Part shown: piece by piece, positions 22,526-33,608 of the stretch
How the letters are laid out: each line of letters begins with the position of its first letter
Numbering within the stretch: position 1 is the stretch's first letter
Assembly: GCA_944548615.1 (NCBI GenBank)
Contig: OX155960.1
Location: forward strand, 7,629,253 to 7,693,252
DNA from: Micropterix aruncella
Lineage: Eukaryota; Arthropoda; Insecta; Lepidoptera; Micropterigidae
Reading direction: 5' to 3'
DNA length: 64,000 bases
The notes under the pieces: model-generated
Told to the model about the DNA's origin: nothing
Database searches by the model: none
The model's input: the letters and a program-made list of their open reading frames with translations, nothing else
Made by a program: the position numbers and the translations under genes

Positions 22526-22819
22526 ATAATTAAAATTGTAGTGAGACTCTTTAAACTTCTAGTATCGATTTTCAGAACTATTTTTAATCTTAAGCGGCTA
22601 CCGAAAGTATTGTGTACAATCGAAAGTATTATGTATAAATAACTATTTATACGTTTTGAATACAATAAACCTGATTTGATTTGATTTGATGACATAAATA
22701 TAAATCGCATATAAAATCTGAATATTTTTTTAATTTCAAAATTGCCTATTTGCGCGTAGGTATTGATTCACCCACTTTAAGGATGTCACTAATTAAAAAC
22801 TCATCTGTATAACATCATG

Positions 22820-23340
22820 ATTCGAATGAAAATTACGTTATTTCTAGTGATGTTTGTGCATTTTTCCATACGTAGTTTGCGCGAAATTTTCATGCGAAGC
22901 ATCGGCTTTAGACCGTACTGTTTCAGTTTCCGGTTATTGCCGTTTCCGCTGCCGCTTGCAAATCTCGACGTCGTCGTCGCGTCTTTCAGACCTCTCTCAG
23001 CCCAACGACTATTCAAACAGACTCGTCACCGTTTCAAAAGCCGGCGACGGACTTCATTTCGAATCGCATTTGTGAGATTCTTTCAGGAGATAGGCTAAAC
23101 GCCATTCGCGCTGCGCCAACTGCGCCCATTCAGCGAAGTGATGTTTGGTTTACGTGTCGCTCGCTTCTTGGCTTGCATCGGGGCAAGGCGGGTACTGCTG
23201 CGGCGAGTTTCCTTATCACTGGGATCTGTGTCATGAAATTAAGCATTCACTTTCAGTTATGTTTGTTTTGTACCCGCGGTGTTACTTATTATTAGAATAG
23301 GCATTTCTAGAGTTTTTGTAGAAGCCCACATAGTTTTTAC
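22820..23340 (+). repeat. Dispersed repeat, GC-richer core, shared with 25636-25800 and 20488-20545
   Basis: Its left part matches 20488-20545. Its right part matches 25636-25800 in order: CGCATTTGTG, GATTCTTTCAGG, GATAGGCTAAACGC, AACTGCGCCCATTCAGC, TTCTTGGCTTGCATCGG, GTAGAAGCMCACATA. The open frames across 22817-23098 probably reflect composition rather than a gene. I do not recognise the family. Confidence 0.6.
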
Positions 23341-23399
23341 ACGACTGCCTAACAAAAAACGAATGTTATGTGTTCAGGGTTCATATATGTAGTTTTCCG

Positions 23400-23640
23400 T
23401 TTCTTTATTCCACCATAACTTCTAAACGCTTGAACCGATTTCGAAGTGTGTAGTATTGTTAGCATTGTTGTCATGCTGAGGTCATAGGGCACCTCAATTG
23501 TTCAAATATCAAGTTATTAGTTGTCTAAATGTCCAAAATTCTAAATGTGAATAAATTAACATAAATATAACGCAGTTTGTGTCAAATGAAAGGTCAGATT
23601 GAGTATATTCCGGAAATATACTTACATGTATCACTGGTCA
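23400..23640 (+). repeat. Dispersed repeat, partner of 6590-6830
   Basis: It holds ACTTCTAAACGCTTGAACCG and GTCAAATGAAAGGTCAGATT, the plus-strand counterparts of the inverted copy near 6.6 kb. Non-coding, AT-rich, no terminal repeats seen. Confidence 0.6.
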
Positions 23641-23776
23641 ACACATTTTTTGTCCCTTTAACAACAGTAATTAAATCCTATAGGAAATTTCACGCTGATT
23701 TCAGATATGTAATTAGTTTTTTTCTATTACGTCAGGTTTTTATGGAATTTATGGAGTTTTACTAAAATATGTATAA

Positions 23777-25045
23777 ATTCATATTTTTTCGTGTGTTATC
23801 ATTGATACTGAAAAGTCGGATTCTGAGTTCTCTGTGGAGGTGTCTACTTCTGCGAAGCCTCACTTGTTGAACCAAAATGACCTAAATGATCTGGTACGTG
23901 ACCTGAATTTATCAAAACTGCAATCAGAAATGTTGGGTTCGCGCTTGCAGCAGTGGAATCTTCTCGAAAAAGGTACAAAAATCACGCACTTTAAAAACCG
24001 GCATCGTCTCTTGGTTCTTTATTATGTCATGGAAGACACTTTATGTTACTGTCAAGACATTGAAGGTCTGTTCGCAGCTCTTGGCTTGCAACAGCAACTT
24101 GCAACTTGAACAGCAGATTGGCGACTTTTCATAGACTCATCAAAAGTAAGTTTGAAAGCTGTTTTAATTCACAACGGAAATACTCAACCGTCCATTCCCC
24201 TTGGTCATGCTGCAAACATGAAAGAGAACTATGACTACATGAAGCTGCTGTTAACAAAAATAAAATACGTAAAATACGAATGGAAAATATGTGGTGATCT
24301 AATAAAAGTAATAGGGCTCCTACTAGGAATGCAAACGGGATACACAAAGTATTGTTGTTTTCTGTGCGAGTGGGACAGCAGAGACAGGAAAAACCATTAT
24401 ACCAAGAAGGACTGGTCTACTAGAGAGCACCTTATACCTGGCACGAAGAATGTTCACCATGTTCCCTTAGTAAAATCTGAAGATATCTTACTTCCACCCT
24501 TACACATTAAATTGGGTTTGATGAAAAATTTGGTAAAAGGCTTGTCTAAGGATGGAAATGGCATGACATACTTAAAGCAAAAGTTTCCTAAGATCAGCGA
24601 CGCAAAAATTAAAGAAGGAATATTCGTGGGACCACGAAGAAGGGAGACCTTGACTGATCTGAATTTTAAAACAGTTTTGAGACCAGATGAGCTAGCCGCT
24701 TGGTCGGCCTTCAAGAATGTTGTCGAGAACTTTCTTGGAAATCATAAAAGTGAAGACTATATCAGCATTGTATCTGAAATGCTCATGGCCTATAAAAATA
24801 TGGAATGTAACATGTCACTAAAAATACACTTTCTTCACTCTCACTTAAATTTTTTTCCCGAAAATATGGGAGATGTCAGTGACGAGCACGGCGAACGATT
24901 TCACCAGGACATTGCGGCTATGGAGAAGCGATACCAAGGAAAGTGGAGCCCATCTATGCTGGCTGACTATTGCTGGACCCTGCAGAGAGACTCTCAAGAT
25001 ACTCACAAGCGCAAATCAGGAGCAAAACAAATTAAATTGAATTAA
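23777..25045 (+). pseudogene. Multicopy arthropod gene with SDEHGERFHQD motif, one frameshift
   Basis: The reading frame is open from 23777 without an ATG, so a missing upstream exon or a lost start is likely. It includes LNQNDLNDLVRDLNLSKLQS, RLQQWNLLEKGTKI and DTLCYCQDIEGLFAALGL. Around 24090-24110 the frame shifts once. It then runs to 25045 with DWRLFIDSSKVSLKAV, LGHAANMKENYDYMKLLL, YTKYCCFLCEWDSRDRKNHY, ILLPPLHIKLGLMKNLVK, KIKEGIFVGPRRRE, MSLKIHFLHSHLNFFPEN and SDEHGERFHQDIAAMEKRYQ. I recognise this as a family repeated many times in arthropod genomes and usually left uncharacterised. The conserved CxxC and the HSH and DEHxxRFHQD residues suggest a metal-binding or catalytic core, but that is inference. 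A poly(A) signal (AATAAAAAA) lies at about 25111. The frameshift argues that this copy is dead. Confidence 0.7.
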
Positions 25046-26013
25046 ATTTGAAATTTTGTTAAGTAAGTACCTGAAATTATGACAGAATTATGTAAAAACA
25101 CTTTGTTAAATAATAAAAAACCCTGACCTGTAAAATTTTTTTTTTGTTTCATTTTGTGTTTAAGGATAGTAAATACATATAAAAAAATTAGCTATGCTTT
25201 AGGGACTGCACTTCAAAAAAAAAATGTCGACCAGTGATATTTATTAGATATATACGTACACTACAAATATTTAATAATAAACCGTAATAAATATAATTAT
25301 ATATACAATTCGCTTTCTGTAACGGCAGTCATTTTTTTGTTGCTCAAATGAATCGAGTATTATACTCACTCAGTAACTAGTATTGCACATGTTCATTCGC
25401 TGCTGACGTACGGCGCGGAGTTATGGAGGCGTGCAGTCGACAGTCAGAGAGCCTTTATAATGCAAAAGCATGTCTTCGGCACAATAGCGCGTGTGCCGCC
25501 TGATACGTCTGCAAGACGTCTGTGTAGGTATCTGTATATAATGACGCCACCGTTCATCTACATATAAAATAAATAATAATAATAATTTAATATATAATTA
25601 ATAAAATAATTAATAAAATAATAATAATTTAATAATTCGCATTTGTGGGATTCTTTCAGGGGGATAGGCTAAACGCAATTCGCACTGTGAGAACTGCGCC
25701 CATTCAGCCGAGAAATGAAGTTCTTGGCTTGCATCGGTAAGCACCGACGCGGCGAGGCATTTCTATAGTTTTGTAGAAGCACACATACTGTTTACGCTGT
25801 TTTAGATGTTCAAAAGAATCGACTATTTTACTAAATCGCAGTAAGTGACATTACATACGTGCACTCGCTGATAACGCAAATTTGTTTTACAAGCATTTTA
25901 CTACACATTCAAATAATTTATTGTACTATTATATAGGTAGTCCCAGCTATGCAACAGAATCAAATACGCGCGAGGGATCGCCATTCGGTTCCTGTATTTT
26001 TGTGGCCAAAATC
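25046..26013. other. Intergenic with repeat debris
   Basis: A TAA/ATAATAATTTAA-rich run lies at 25565-25640. The diverged copy of the 22.8-23.3 kb repeat lies at 25636-25800. No gene is supported. Confidence 0.5.
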
Positions 26014-27480
26014 AATTTATTTATTTATTTAAATAAATGCGCATGTTTTAAACTACATCTTGCGGTGTCGACTACAACGGGCGAGCCTGTCACCACAGGA
26101 CGTTTTAACGATTAGTCGTTCTGTCGCCATGCAGTGAACGTAGAAGACTTTGGACAGTACAATTCTACGTCCAGCTACGTCACAACCCGTGAGAGTCCAA
26201 CGCCTTACCGCGAGTTAGCCAGGAATAAACCCGGCGGGCTCGAGGTACTCGCGCCCTCACTTCCAATTGTGACCAGATTTTTCCGGTCTCTCGATCGGTT
26301 CCGAGTTCGAGGTCGCTTGCGCGGTCCTCTCCCTTATGAAGCGGTGAAACGGAGTGCACCGAATCTATCGCGGACCAAGGCGTCCTTTGTCCGCCTCTTA
26401 CCCGGGATCGGATGGTCAATGGTCAATTCAAGAGCAGTCGCCATAAGGTACGCAACCACCCCCGCTCTATAGGAAACAATACAGTTCCCAGACTACCCTG
26501 ACTGTTAGTCGGAGAGCACAATCGAATGGCTTGCGCCGCACGGTGTGCAGACCGTCCAGGGGCGCCAGAGGTTTGATTCCCAGGGGAGACTGGTTGACCC
26601 AGTGTCCTACCCAGGATTCGCACCCCATGCGGGGAGGCCGTCGGATGGGTGTTGACCCGTGAGTGTGACCGACCCTGAACACATGGGTCATCGTGGCCAC
26701 CTCATCATGGGCCCGTTAGCCCCCTGTTTTAAACTACAGTACATTACATAATATCATTAGAGGGTCCGTTGTAAATATTAGCAAAAAAGAGACTACCACA
26801 GCCCAGTCCTTCTTTAGATCAACGCCACCTAACCAGGCCTAGGGCCGTACTAAGGCAAGCGTACCAAGAAAATAGTGGCTTGTGCATACTTCAAACTACA
26901 TATGTTAAAAGAGAAAAAAAATAAAAATAGTATCTAATAATATTAGGAATTAACTTAAGGCCATAAACAATGTATGTACAAATTAATCATTACTCTAAAA
27001 ATGCGTCTGTCAGTATGTCAGTCTGCAAAAAATATTTGTAAAATACCTATCATAAAACACAATAAAATTAATTTCAATAATACGAAAAAGGTAAATAATA
27101 AATAGGAATTGAAATAAATAGTGAAATAATCAAATTGATATAATTATGGAAAAAATTTAATTGAAATTGTCAGAGGATAATCAAATTGAAATAGTCAATT
27201 ATACATAAAATGTGCAGAATGTGCATGTTACTAGTTATAATATAATTTCGAATGTAATCTAATTAAAAATGAATAAAAATAATAAAGACAACAGCCAACA
27301 GCGATAAAAAAAATAATGTGTTATAGAAATTATTTCTCAATAAATAAATATAAATATAATCAGGGACAATACGGTTCCGGTTCCAATCTTTTCTGGTGGC
27401 GGTGTACGTGCTGAAGGGGTGAAGCCCATAGAGCAAACTTTTCTTGCAAATGTTTTGACTTTCTTGCAAATGTTTTGAAA
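26014..27480 (-). mobile_element. LINE 3' UTR (minus), split by GCR-668 copy 4
   Basis: The tail, read on the minus strand as AAATAAATAAATAAATT, is at about 26014-26034. The family word CCTAACCAGGCCTAGGG is at 26827 and the UTR runs on to about 27.3 kb. GCR-668 copy 4 sits between the tail and the rest. No coding part is identifiable. Confidence 0.6.
26057..26724 (-). mobile_element. GCR-668 copy 4 (minus), full length with 13-bp target duplication
   Basis: This is the clearest copy. It is 668 bp, bounded on both sides by TGTTTTAAACTAC (26044-26056 and 26725-26737). Sense orientation begins GGGGGCTAACGGGCCC and ends GACACCGCAAGAT, with no A-rich tail. It is very similar to copies 2 and 10. 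The 13-bp duplication indicates target-primed or similar staggered-cut insertion. The last hairpin has one mutated pair here (GGGCGAGCCT). Confidence 0.9.
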
Positions 27481-28365
27481 AATCGGTGTTGATAAAGAAT
27501 TGAAATATAATGGAATGTTAATTATATTTTGGCAAGTAAACGAAAAAAATACTGCGGCTTAGAAAGGCGAGTTGAAGCTTCCACTTTCCACTCAGACAGA
27601 GGCTGTTGCGCGTGTTGTTTCCCTTTTGTGCAGCTACTCGCCGGGCACTGTATTCAATAATGCCCAGGCCGCTGAAAAAGTATCTCGTTCGCTCGCATGT
27701 TTGTAGAGAATACCATTATGGAGCTTTGTGCCAAGATAGTGCGCCTGGCACAAAGTTTTTATGGCGCGCGCGCCCGCCTTGCTTTGCCTTAACTATGCTT
27801 TATTACGTGGCGTTATTGCGGCAGACACGACAGTCATTATACTACTTAGTAAAACATCTGCCACTATATTACGTCCGGGAGATCGTAATGGCACTTTAAA
27901 CGCGGTTAACTCGGGCCGAGATTCGCCAGAACCCCGCCTTGTACCCCCTGAAGCCATTAAGGAATACGGTGAACGTGATGCGCCCCGAACGTCTGACAGG
28001 AAACTCCGAACTTTTCGTCTGATCGTGCAGAAAATTGAATTATGTATAAGTGAAGCCTTCAAAGAAAAGCTCTTATTTATATCAAATCATTACTCATCAT
28101 TTCTTGAGAAACACCAAATAAACGAAGAGTACCTACTATGGCTTACATTTTATAAAATAATTCTCCATGCATTCTCAATGCCATTTATGATTTTAAGATA
28201 ATTGTATGATTGCAAGGACCATTTTAGTACTTTTTAGAAATTTATGTTATAACTTGCTTTTACTATTTTTGACTATTTATTATTTCCATTACAAAATGCT
28301 ATTTTTCATTTCTATTTATTTATTTATTTTAGTGTCCTTTCTAGTACTTTTTATCTTTATTTTAC
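27481..28365. other. Unassigned sequence with a GC-richer patch
   Basis: At 27600-28060 the base composition is more balanced and frames are open on both strands, but none resembles a family I know. The stretch after 28200 is AT-rich with GACTATT words, as in LINE 3' UTRs. Confidence 0.4.
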
Positions 28366-29330
28366 CCTGATATTATTTATTTATTTATTTTATTTATTTA
28401 TTTATAGTAAAAATATCTGTTAGCAAGAAATTGATGCGACATTATTTTTAATGTTTGACACAGTCGCCTAACTAGGCCTAGGCCTGTTCTAAGGCAGACT
28501 TTTATTGACGATATTAAGTGTGCACTGTCAACTTAAACTATAGTTAGTACTTACTTTTAAATCGACAAATATAAAACTACAAATATTTACGCATATACAA
28601 ATATGGATAGATACTTATATACATCTATAGATAAAATATATATCCATATATGCACACATACACGTACATATATTTATACCAAAATAATAATGAAACCAAA
28701 ATAAATAAAAATAAAAACTAAAATAATATACATATATAAATCAATTACATATTGATATAACGCTCACATACCTATAATGGTCATTTAAAATTATCATGGA
28801 AAAACTAAACACTAAATACTATCATTCAAAATACAACAGTTAGCATATTCCCTAAACCGTCCCTACCCACCTCCAACAACCAATCGGTTAGTGATTTTTT
28901 AAAAGTGGATGTGTTCTCACTACTTTTCATTGCTTTGGGAAGATTGTTATACATTCTAGGGCCAATGAATGTGAAATGGCGCTGGCCAAATGTTGTGTAA
29001 GATCTCGGCACCATCATATCACCAGTTCTTGTTGCTCTCGTCTTTCCAACTCGTTGTTGATTATAAGGGGTCATTTTATTTTTAGTATATATTAGGGCCA
29101 TGCGAACATAAAGCTGTCTTACATCCGAAAGCTCGGACTGGATGTAAAGAGTGTCTGACGGAAATCGATACGGTTTACGTGCGATTATTTTTAAAATACA
29201 TTTTTGCGCTACTTCTAGAGGGTGTAGAGTGGACCTTGTACAACCGCCCCATCCTATAATACCATAGCATAGTATTGACTGACACAATGTATAGTAGGTA
29301 TATTTCATTATTTTATTACTTCTCGACTAT
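28366..29330 (-). pseudogene. LINE 3' copy (minus) with a long intact C-terminal frame
   Basis: The minus-strand frame 29308-28826 (160 codons) reads YYTLCQSILCYGIIGWGG, then LEVAQKCILKIIARKPYRFP, LSDVRQLYVRMALIYTKNKM and FGQRHFTFIGPRMYNNLPKA, up to a stop. This is the end of the reverse-transcriptase domain and the C-terminal tail of a CR1/Jockey-like ORF2. The 3' UTR includes CGCCTAACTAGGCCTAGGCC near 28467 and ends in a tandem AAAT tail (seen as TATTTATTTA) at 28366-28406. Truncation upstream of 29330 is typical 5' truncation. The uninterrupted frame suggests a fairly young copy. Confidence 0.8.
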
Positions 29331-29782
29331 TAATTAAATAATTTTTATTGCTTTTTTTTTAAATCACTGATAATAAAACTTTATTTTAAGTAGCATAGGA
29401 ATTTTAATTTAAGGAGACGCAGCCTGGCGTGAAGTGGGAAACTAAAAATCTAAAATACCAAATAACATTAAAAATTTTGATTTTTATTTTTTTCTTGGGT
29501 TTTCAATATGTATCTTAGTGTATCTTTAATACGTATGTGTTTTAGTGCTAACTTCAAGATATTTATATGCATAGGCTAAATTTTAGCAACCTGTAAATAT
29601 TTTAGAGAAATTGATATAAATTGAAATTGAAGTTGAAATTGATTCAATATTCATTGCAACAAAAGATATGTGTTTACTGTTTGTGACCGCAGATTCAATT
29701 ATCTACCTACTAATACGTTCGACGACTCGATGTGAGGATTGAGGAAGTAGCTTTGATATACAAATATGAGGAGTAATAGATT
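29331..29782. other. Intergenic, nothing recognised
   Basis: AT-rich, no supported features. Confidence 0.4.
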
Positions 29783-29861
29783 TCTCAGTGCCATAGTACG
29801 TTTTGGTAAACCTTCTGCGCCGGCGACATGTAAGTGGCGCTGACATTGTCTCGAATCGAGG
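29783..29861 (+). repeat. Direct repeat left of GCR-668 copy 5
   Basis: About 75 bp (GTGCCATAGTACGTTTT, then TCTGCGCCGGCGACATG and GTGGCGCTGACATTGTC) recur in diverged form at 30588-30660 on the other side of copy 5. It is too long and too diverged for a simple target duplication of copy 5. Confidence 0.75.
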
Positions 29862-29921
29862 CCACCGATAAATGAATTATCGAGAAGGGTTTCAGCATTG
29901 ATTTATACAGGGTATTCGATT

Positions 29922-30584
29922 GCGCCCTTGTTGAGTTGGCCACGAAGACCCATTTGTTCGGGGTCGGTCACACTCACGGATCAACACCCATCCGGCGGCC
30001 TCCACGCATGAAGTGCGAGCCAGGGTAGGACTCTGGCCTGAGGGCTAGTTTCCCCCAGGAGTCAATCTTTTAACGCGATCCTGGACGGTTTGCGCTCCAT
30101 GCGGCGTAAGCCAATCGATTGTGCATTCTGACTAACAGTCGAGGGAATCTGGAAACAGTACTGTCTCCTATAGAGCGAGAGTAGTTGTTGACTTTACGGC
30201 GACTGCTGTGAAAACGACCATCGGCTACCCGATTCCGGGTGAACAGCCGGGCAAAGGATGCCATGGTTTGCGATAGATTCGGTTTACACCGTTTCACCGC
30301 TACGCAAGGGAGAGGACCGCGCAAGCGACCTCGAACTCGTAACCAGTCGGGAGACCGGAGTTATCTGGTTGCAACTGGAAGTAAGGGCGCGAGTGTCGAA
30401 CCGTTGGTTAACATACTTAGCTACCTCGCGGATAAAGCGTTGGCCTCTTACTAGCATGTGGCGGAGCTTGACGGTGGACTGTGTTGTCCTAAGTCTTCTG
30501 CGCTCACCTAACGGGAGTCAGAACGATCAAATTTCGTTAAATCTTCCTGAGGTAACGGGTTCGCCCGTTGTAGTTGACAGCTCT
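29922..30584 (+). mobile_element. GCR-668 copy 5 (plus), near full length
   Basis: An uninterrupted copy of about 663 bp. It starts GCGCCCTTGTTGAGTTGGCC and ends GTTGTAGTTGACAGCTCT, and belongs to the subfamily with the TTCG loop (ACGGGTTCGCCCGT). It is more diverged than copies 2, 4 and 10. It lies between two roughly 75-bp direct repeats. Confidence 0.85.
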
Positions 30585-30587
30585 AGT

Positions 30588-30660
30588 TGCTCAATGCCAT
30601 AGTACGTTTTTTTATCCATTCTGCACCGGCGACATGCGAGTGGCGCTGATAGCATTGTCC
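30588..30660 (+). repeat. Direct repeat right of GCR-668 copy 5
   Basis: Diverged copy of 29783-29861, with the words ATGCCATAGTACGTTTTTT, GCACCGGCGACATGCGAG and TGGCGCTGATAGCATTGTC. Confidence 0.75.
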
Positions 30661-31205
30661 GGTGCAACTAATAGCAGTTTATTTGACCATCTATAAAACA
30701 TTGATAATTTTTGTTTTTTATTTAAAAGACTGGTTTGTATAAAAATCATATAATAGCAAACAACATTTAATTATTAGTGCCAGCTATCGCATTACTAGCT
30801 GCTAGGCTGATTACAAAACAGAAATAATACGAAGTTATTAGAATGCCACCTGTTTGTATATTTAAACTTTAAAGCGCTTAAGTATTACATCATCTCTGTG
30901 TAAGTAATATTAATATAACAAGAGCTACAGTGAATAACTTCGCTCGGTATTAAATTATTATTTTATTTTGATGTAAGATTTGTTTATGTTTAGAACGCCA
31001 TCTATTGTTTTACTGAACAAAAGAGAAAATTAATCAATGTTTGGAATTAGGAGTGCAACATCTAGCTGCCAAATAATGGTACGGCCATGAGCAATCTAAT
31101 ATCTTATATAGACAGTGATTTTAGGAAAACATTAGCTGCGGGTGCAGGGTGCAGCTGCACAGTTTGCGAGCACGCAATGGTCGCTTCTCGAAATAATAAC
31201 AAACA
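30661..31205. other. Intergenic, nothing recognised
   Basis: AT-rich sequence without supported genes or repeats. Confidence 0.4.
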
Positions 31206-31632
31206 CAGTACCTATAATTATTTATTTATTTATTTATTAAAGGTAAAGCACAAAATATAATTTCCTGCAGCATTACAAAAAAAAATGGGTTTGGACCAGT
31301 AGCGAAAAATAGAGCACACTGCAGTATCTTGGTCACTACGTCAACACCGCCTAACTAGGCCTAGGCCTGTTCTAAGGCAGGTGTACCAGGAAATATTTTA
31401 CCTGTGCATACAAAAAAATAAAAAAATAACAACTAAACTTAAAAATTAAACATGTTAAAAAGATAAAATTAAAATATCAAGAAGTATTTGAAATTATAAT
31501 CATAAAATTATCGAGTAAAAAATAAAAATCGAAATCATAATAATAGTAAATAGATAGATAGATACCTACTCAGTAAAATAAAAAAAAATATAGAAATAAA
31601 ATAAGAATAAAAATAAAAACCATACTACATAG
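31206..31632 (-). mobile_element. LINE 3' UTR (minus), left of element 1
   Basis: It starts with the reverse complement of an AATAAATAAATAAAT tail at 31206-31229 and carries CGCCTAACTAGGCCTAGGCC near 31346. It breaks off at 31632 where element 1 begins. Its coding part resumes on the other side of element 1 at 45234, so both belong to one LINE copy that element 1 entered. Confidence 0.75.
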
Positions 31633-33608
31633 TGTCATGAGACCCGAATAATTTTTAATATATCAGTTAATTTTATAGATTGCAATATTATTATTTTACC
31701 AATATACTTCCGGACGATATGGAGAGATTTGTTTATATAGTGGGCGCCAGCCCGGAAGAAGAAGAAGATTTATTTCGGATCTATGAACAAGTGCCAGAGT
31801 CCTTCCGCCGTTTAGAATTTCTCTGGGGCAGGGGTATGTAGGCTGCGTCGGGATTTGCGTCGGTTCGCTCAGTCCATCTCAGGCACGGGGGTATTTAGAA
31901 TCCCTTAGTGACCCAGTCTACGGTAAGATGAGCATCCCTATGGGATGAACGGCCTTTTATGGATATTGAATTGCTAAATTACTTGAACCATTTTCCTTAC
32001 TAAATAATATATTATTATTCTCGTTCGAACGCCCTCTAGCGGTGGCGCGGCGAGTTACTTAGCAAAGATTGATATCATTTTGCTCAACCTGCATTGTGCT
32101 ACTAATGCCCGCGTTTCGCCGCCAGGTGGCGCGGACGCGACGGCGGATTCGGTTAATTTAAATTAAATCTTGCTGGAATATGCGCAAAATTAACTTGTAA
32201 CATAAATAAGTGTGCTTTATTTTCCTTAGTAAAGAATTCTGAATTTAATGAATTTTCCCAAATAATAATGGAAACTGATTTTAATATCTTATAAATGTAT
32301 CTCAACCAATCCTTTCCTTTTATGGTTTTTTTATTCTATTTTATTTATATGAAAAAAATGAAAATGAAATATATGATATATGATGATATTAAAAATGAAA
32401 TTATTCTGATATTGAGATGATTATGAGTAAAATAAAAGATACTTTTCCGACCCAAATTTACTATTTATTTTTCTATAACCTGTTGCGAAGACATTTCTCG
32501 AAACTATATGTGTGATATTGAATATTTATATTATTTATGAAACTTAATTTTTAATCCGTCGATCGTCGAAGGCCTTGCGAGATTTTACGAGCGTACGTTA
32601 CAATTATTACATTTTACCCGTGTTTCGATGAGCATTATTCGTAACTGGTTTTCCCTATTTTTGCCCTACAATGATTTGGCAATTTTTAGTGTCGGGTACG
32701 CTGCACTTTCAAATATCGTAAACGACGGTAGTCTTTTGCTCTATTATTTTCCCTGATATTTAAATTTGGAAATATTACGTATTCCCTGCTGATGACTCGC
32801 ATTTATATTTATCTACAATTTGGTATTTTACTTCATAAGCTATTTTATTAATTTATCTGATTTTTAATTGCCTCGGGAAGAACTCAATGCCACTCTGACT
32901 CCGCCACGTTTTAATCCCAAGATTGTCTAACGTGGATTTTAATTATATTTATGTATTTTTACAGCCTACATTTTAAGTAGAGATCGCCGAAATGATTTTA
33001 GATTTGTTGGCGGTGTCTATCGTGGATCCTATATTCGAAACTACGGATTCCTATATTCAGAAAAACGGGTTAGCACGTATATGTCGTGCAAGACGGGTCT
33101 GAAGGACTAAAAGTATTGCACGATCGTGGTATTGCAAGTTAGAATAAAAGAAATTGAACTTTACTTTAAAAAAACCGAAAATGAGAATATAATCTACTTG
33201 CCCCCAAATAGGATGTGAAGATCACGCTGGAGTGCTTTGCCTGCGCCGCACTTGATTCTAGTTATAATTTCTAAAGATGACTTTGACTTTTATATTTTAT
33301 TCGTAGATGTAGGTAGGCCACTTCGAAGTCGTGAAATGAGCTCCGGCGGCCGGTAATCGCCGCGAGGCAAAAACCGACCGCCGCGCTGAAACGACGACCT
33401 TCCCAGGCGAGTGCTTCGGCCCAAAAAAAAAAAACTCTCACTAGCGATTCTCTATACCCGTGTTCCATCTAATCGCTAGTGATGCCTATTGTGCGATAAG
33501 ATTCGCTTGTATCCTATATTATTGTTATTTTATTTTTGTTAACTAATTTTGGCAATAATTGTTTATTATATTGTTTGTTAAACCCGTAATGGTTTTATGA
33601 CCATTACA
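31633..33608 (-). repeat. Element 1 3' LTR (1,976 bp)
   Basis: Read on the minus strand it begins TGTAATGGTC and ends CTCATGACA. It is nearly identical to the LTR at 43255-45229; I noticed only a few differences (for example in the A run near 33423 and a T/C at about 33456). Its first bases form a hairpin: GTAATGGT (33586-33593) pairs with ACCATTAC (33600-33607). A 12-bp inverted repeat, TCACTAGCGATT with AATCGCTAGTGA, lies at about 33437-33482. Confidence 0.95.

Noticed and set aside
27761..28201. 146-codon plus frame at 27.8 kb
   Set aside because: No family resemblance, a competing open frame on the other strand, and the end runs into LINE-like AT-rich sequence.
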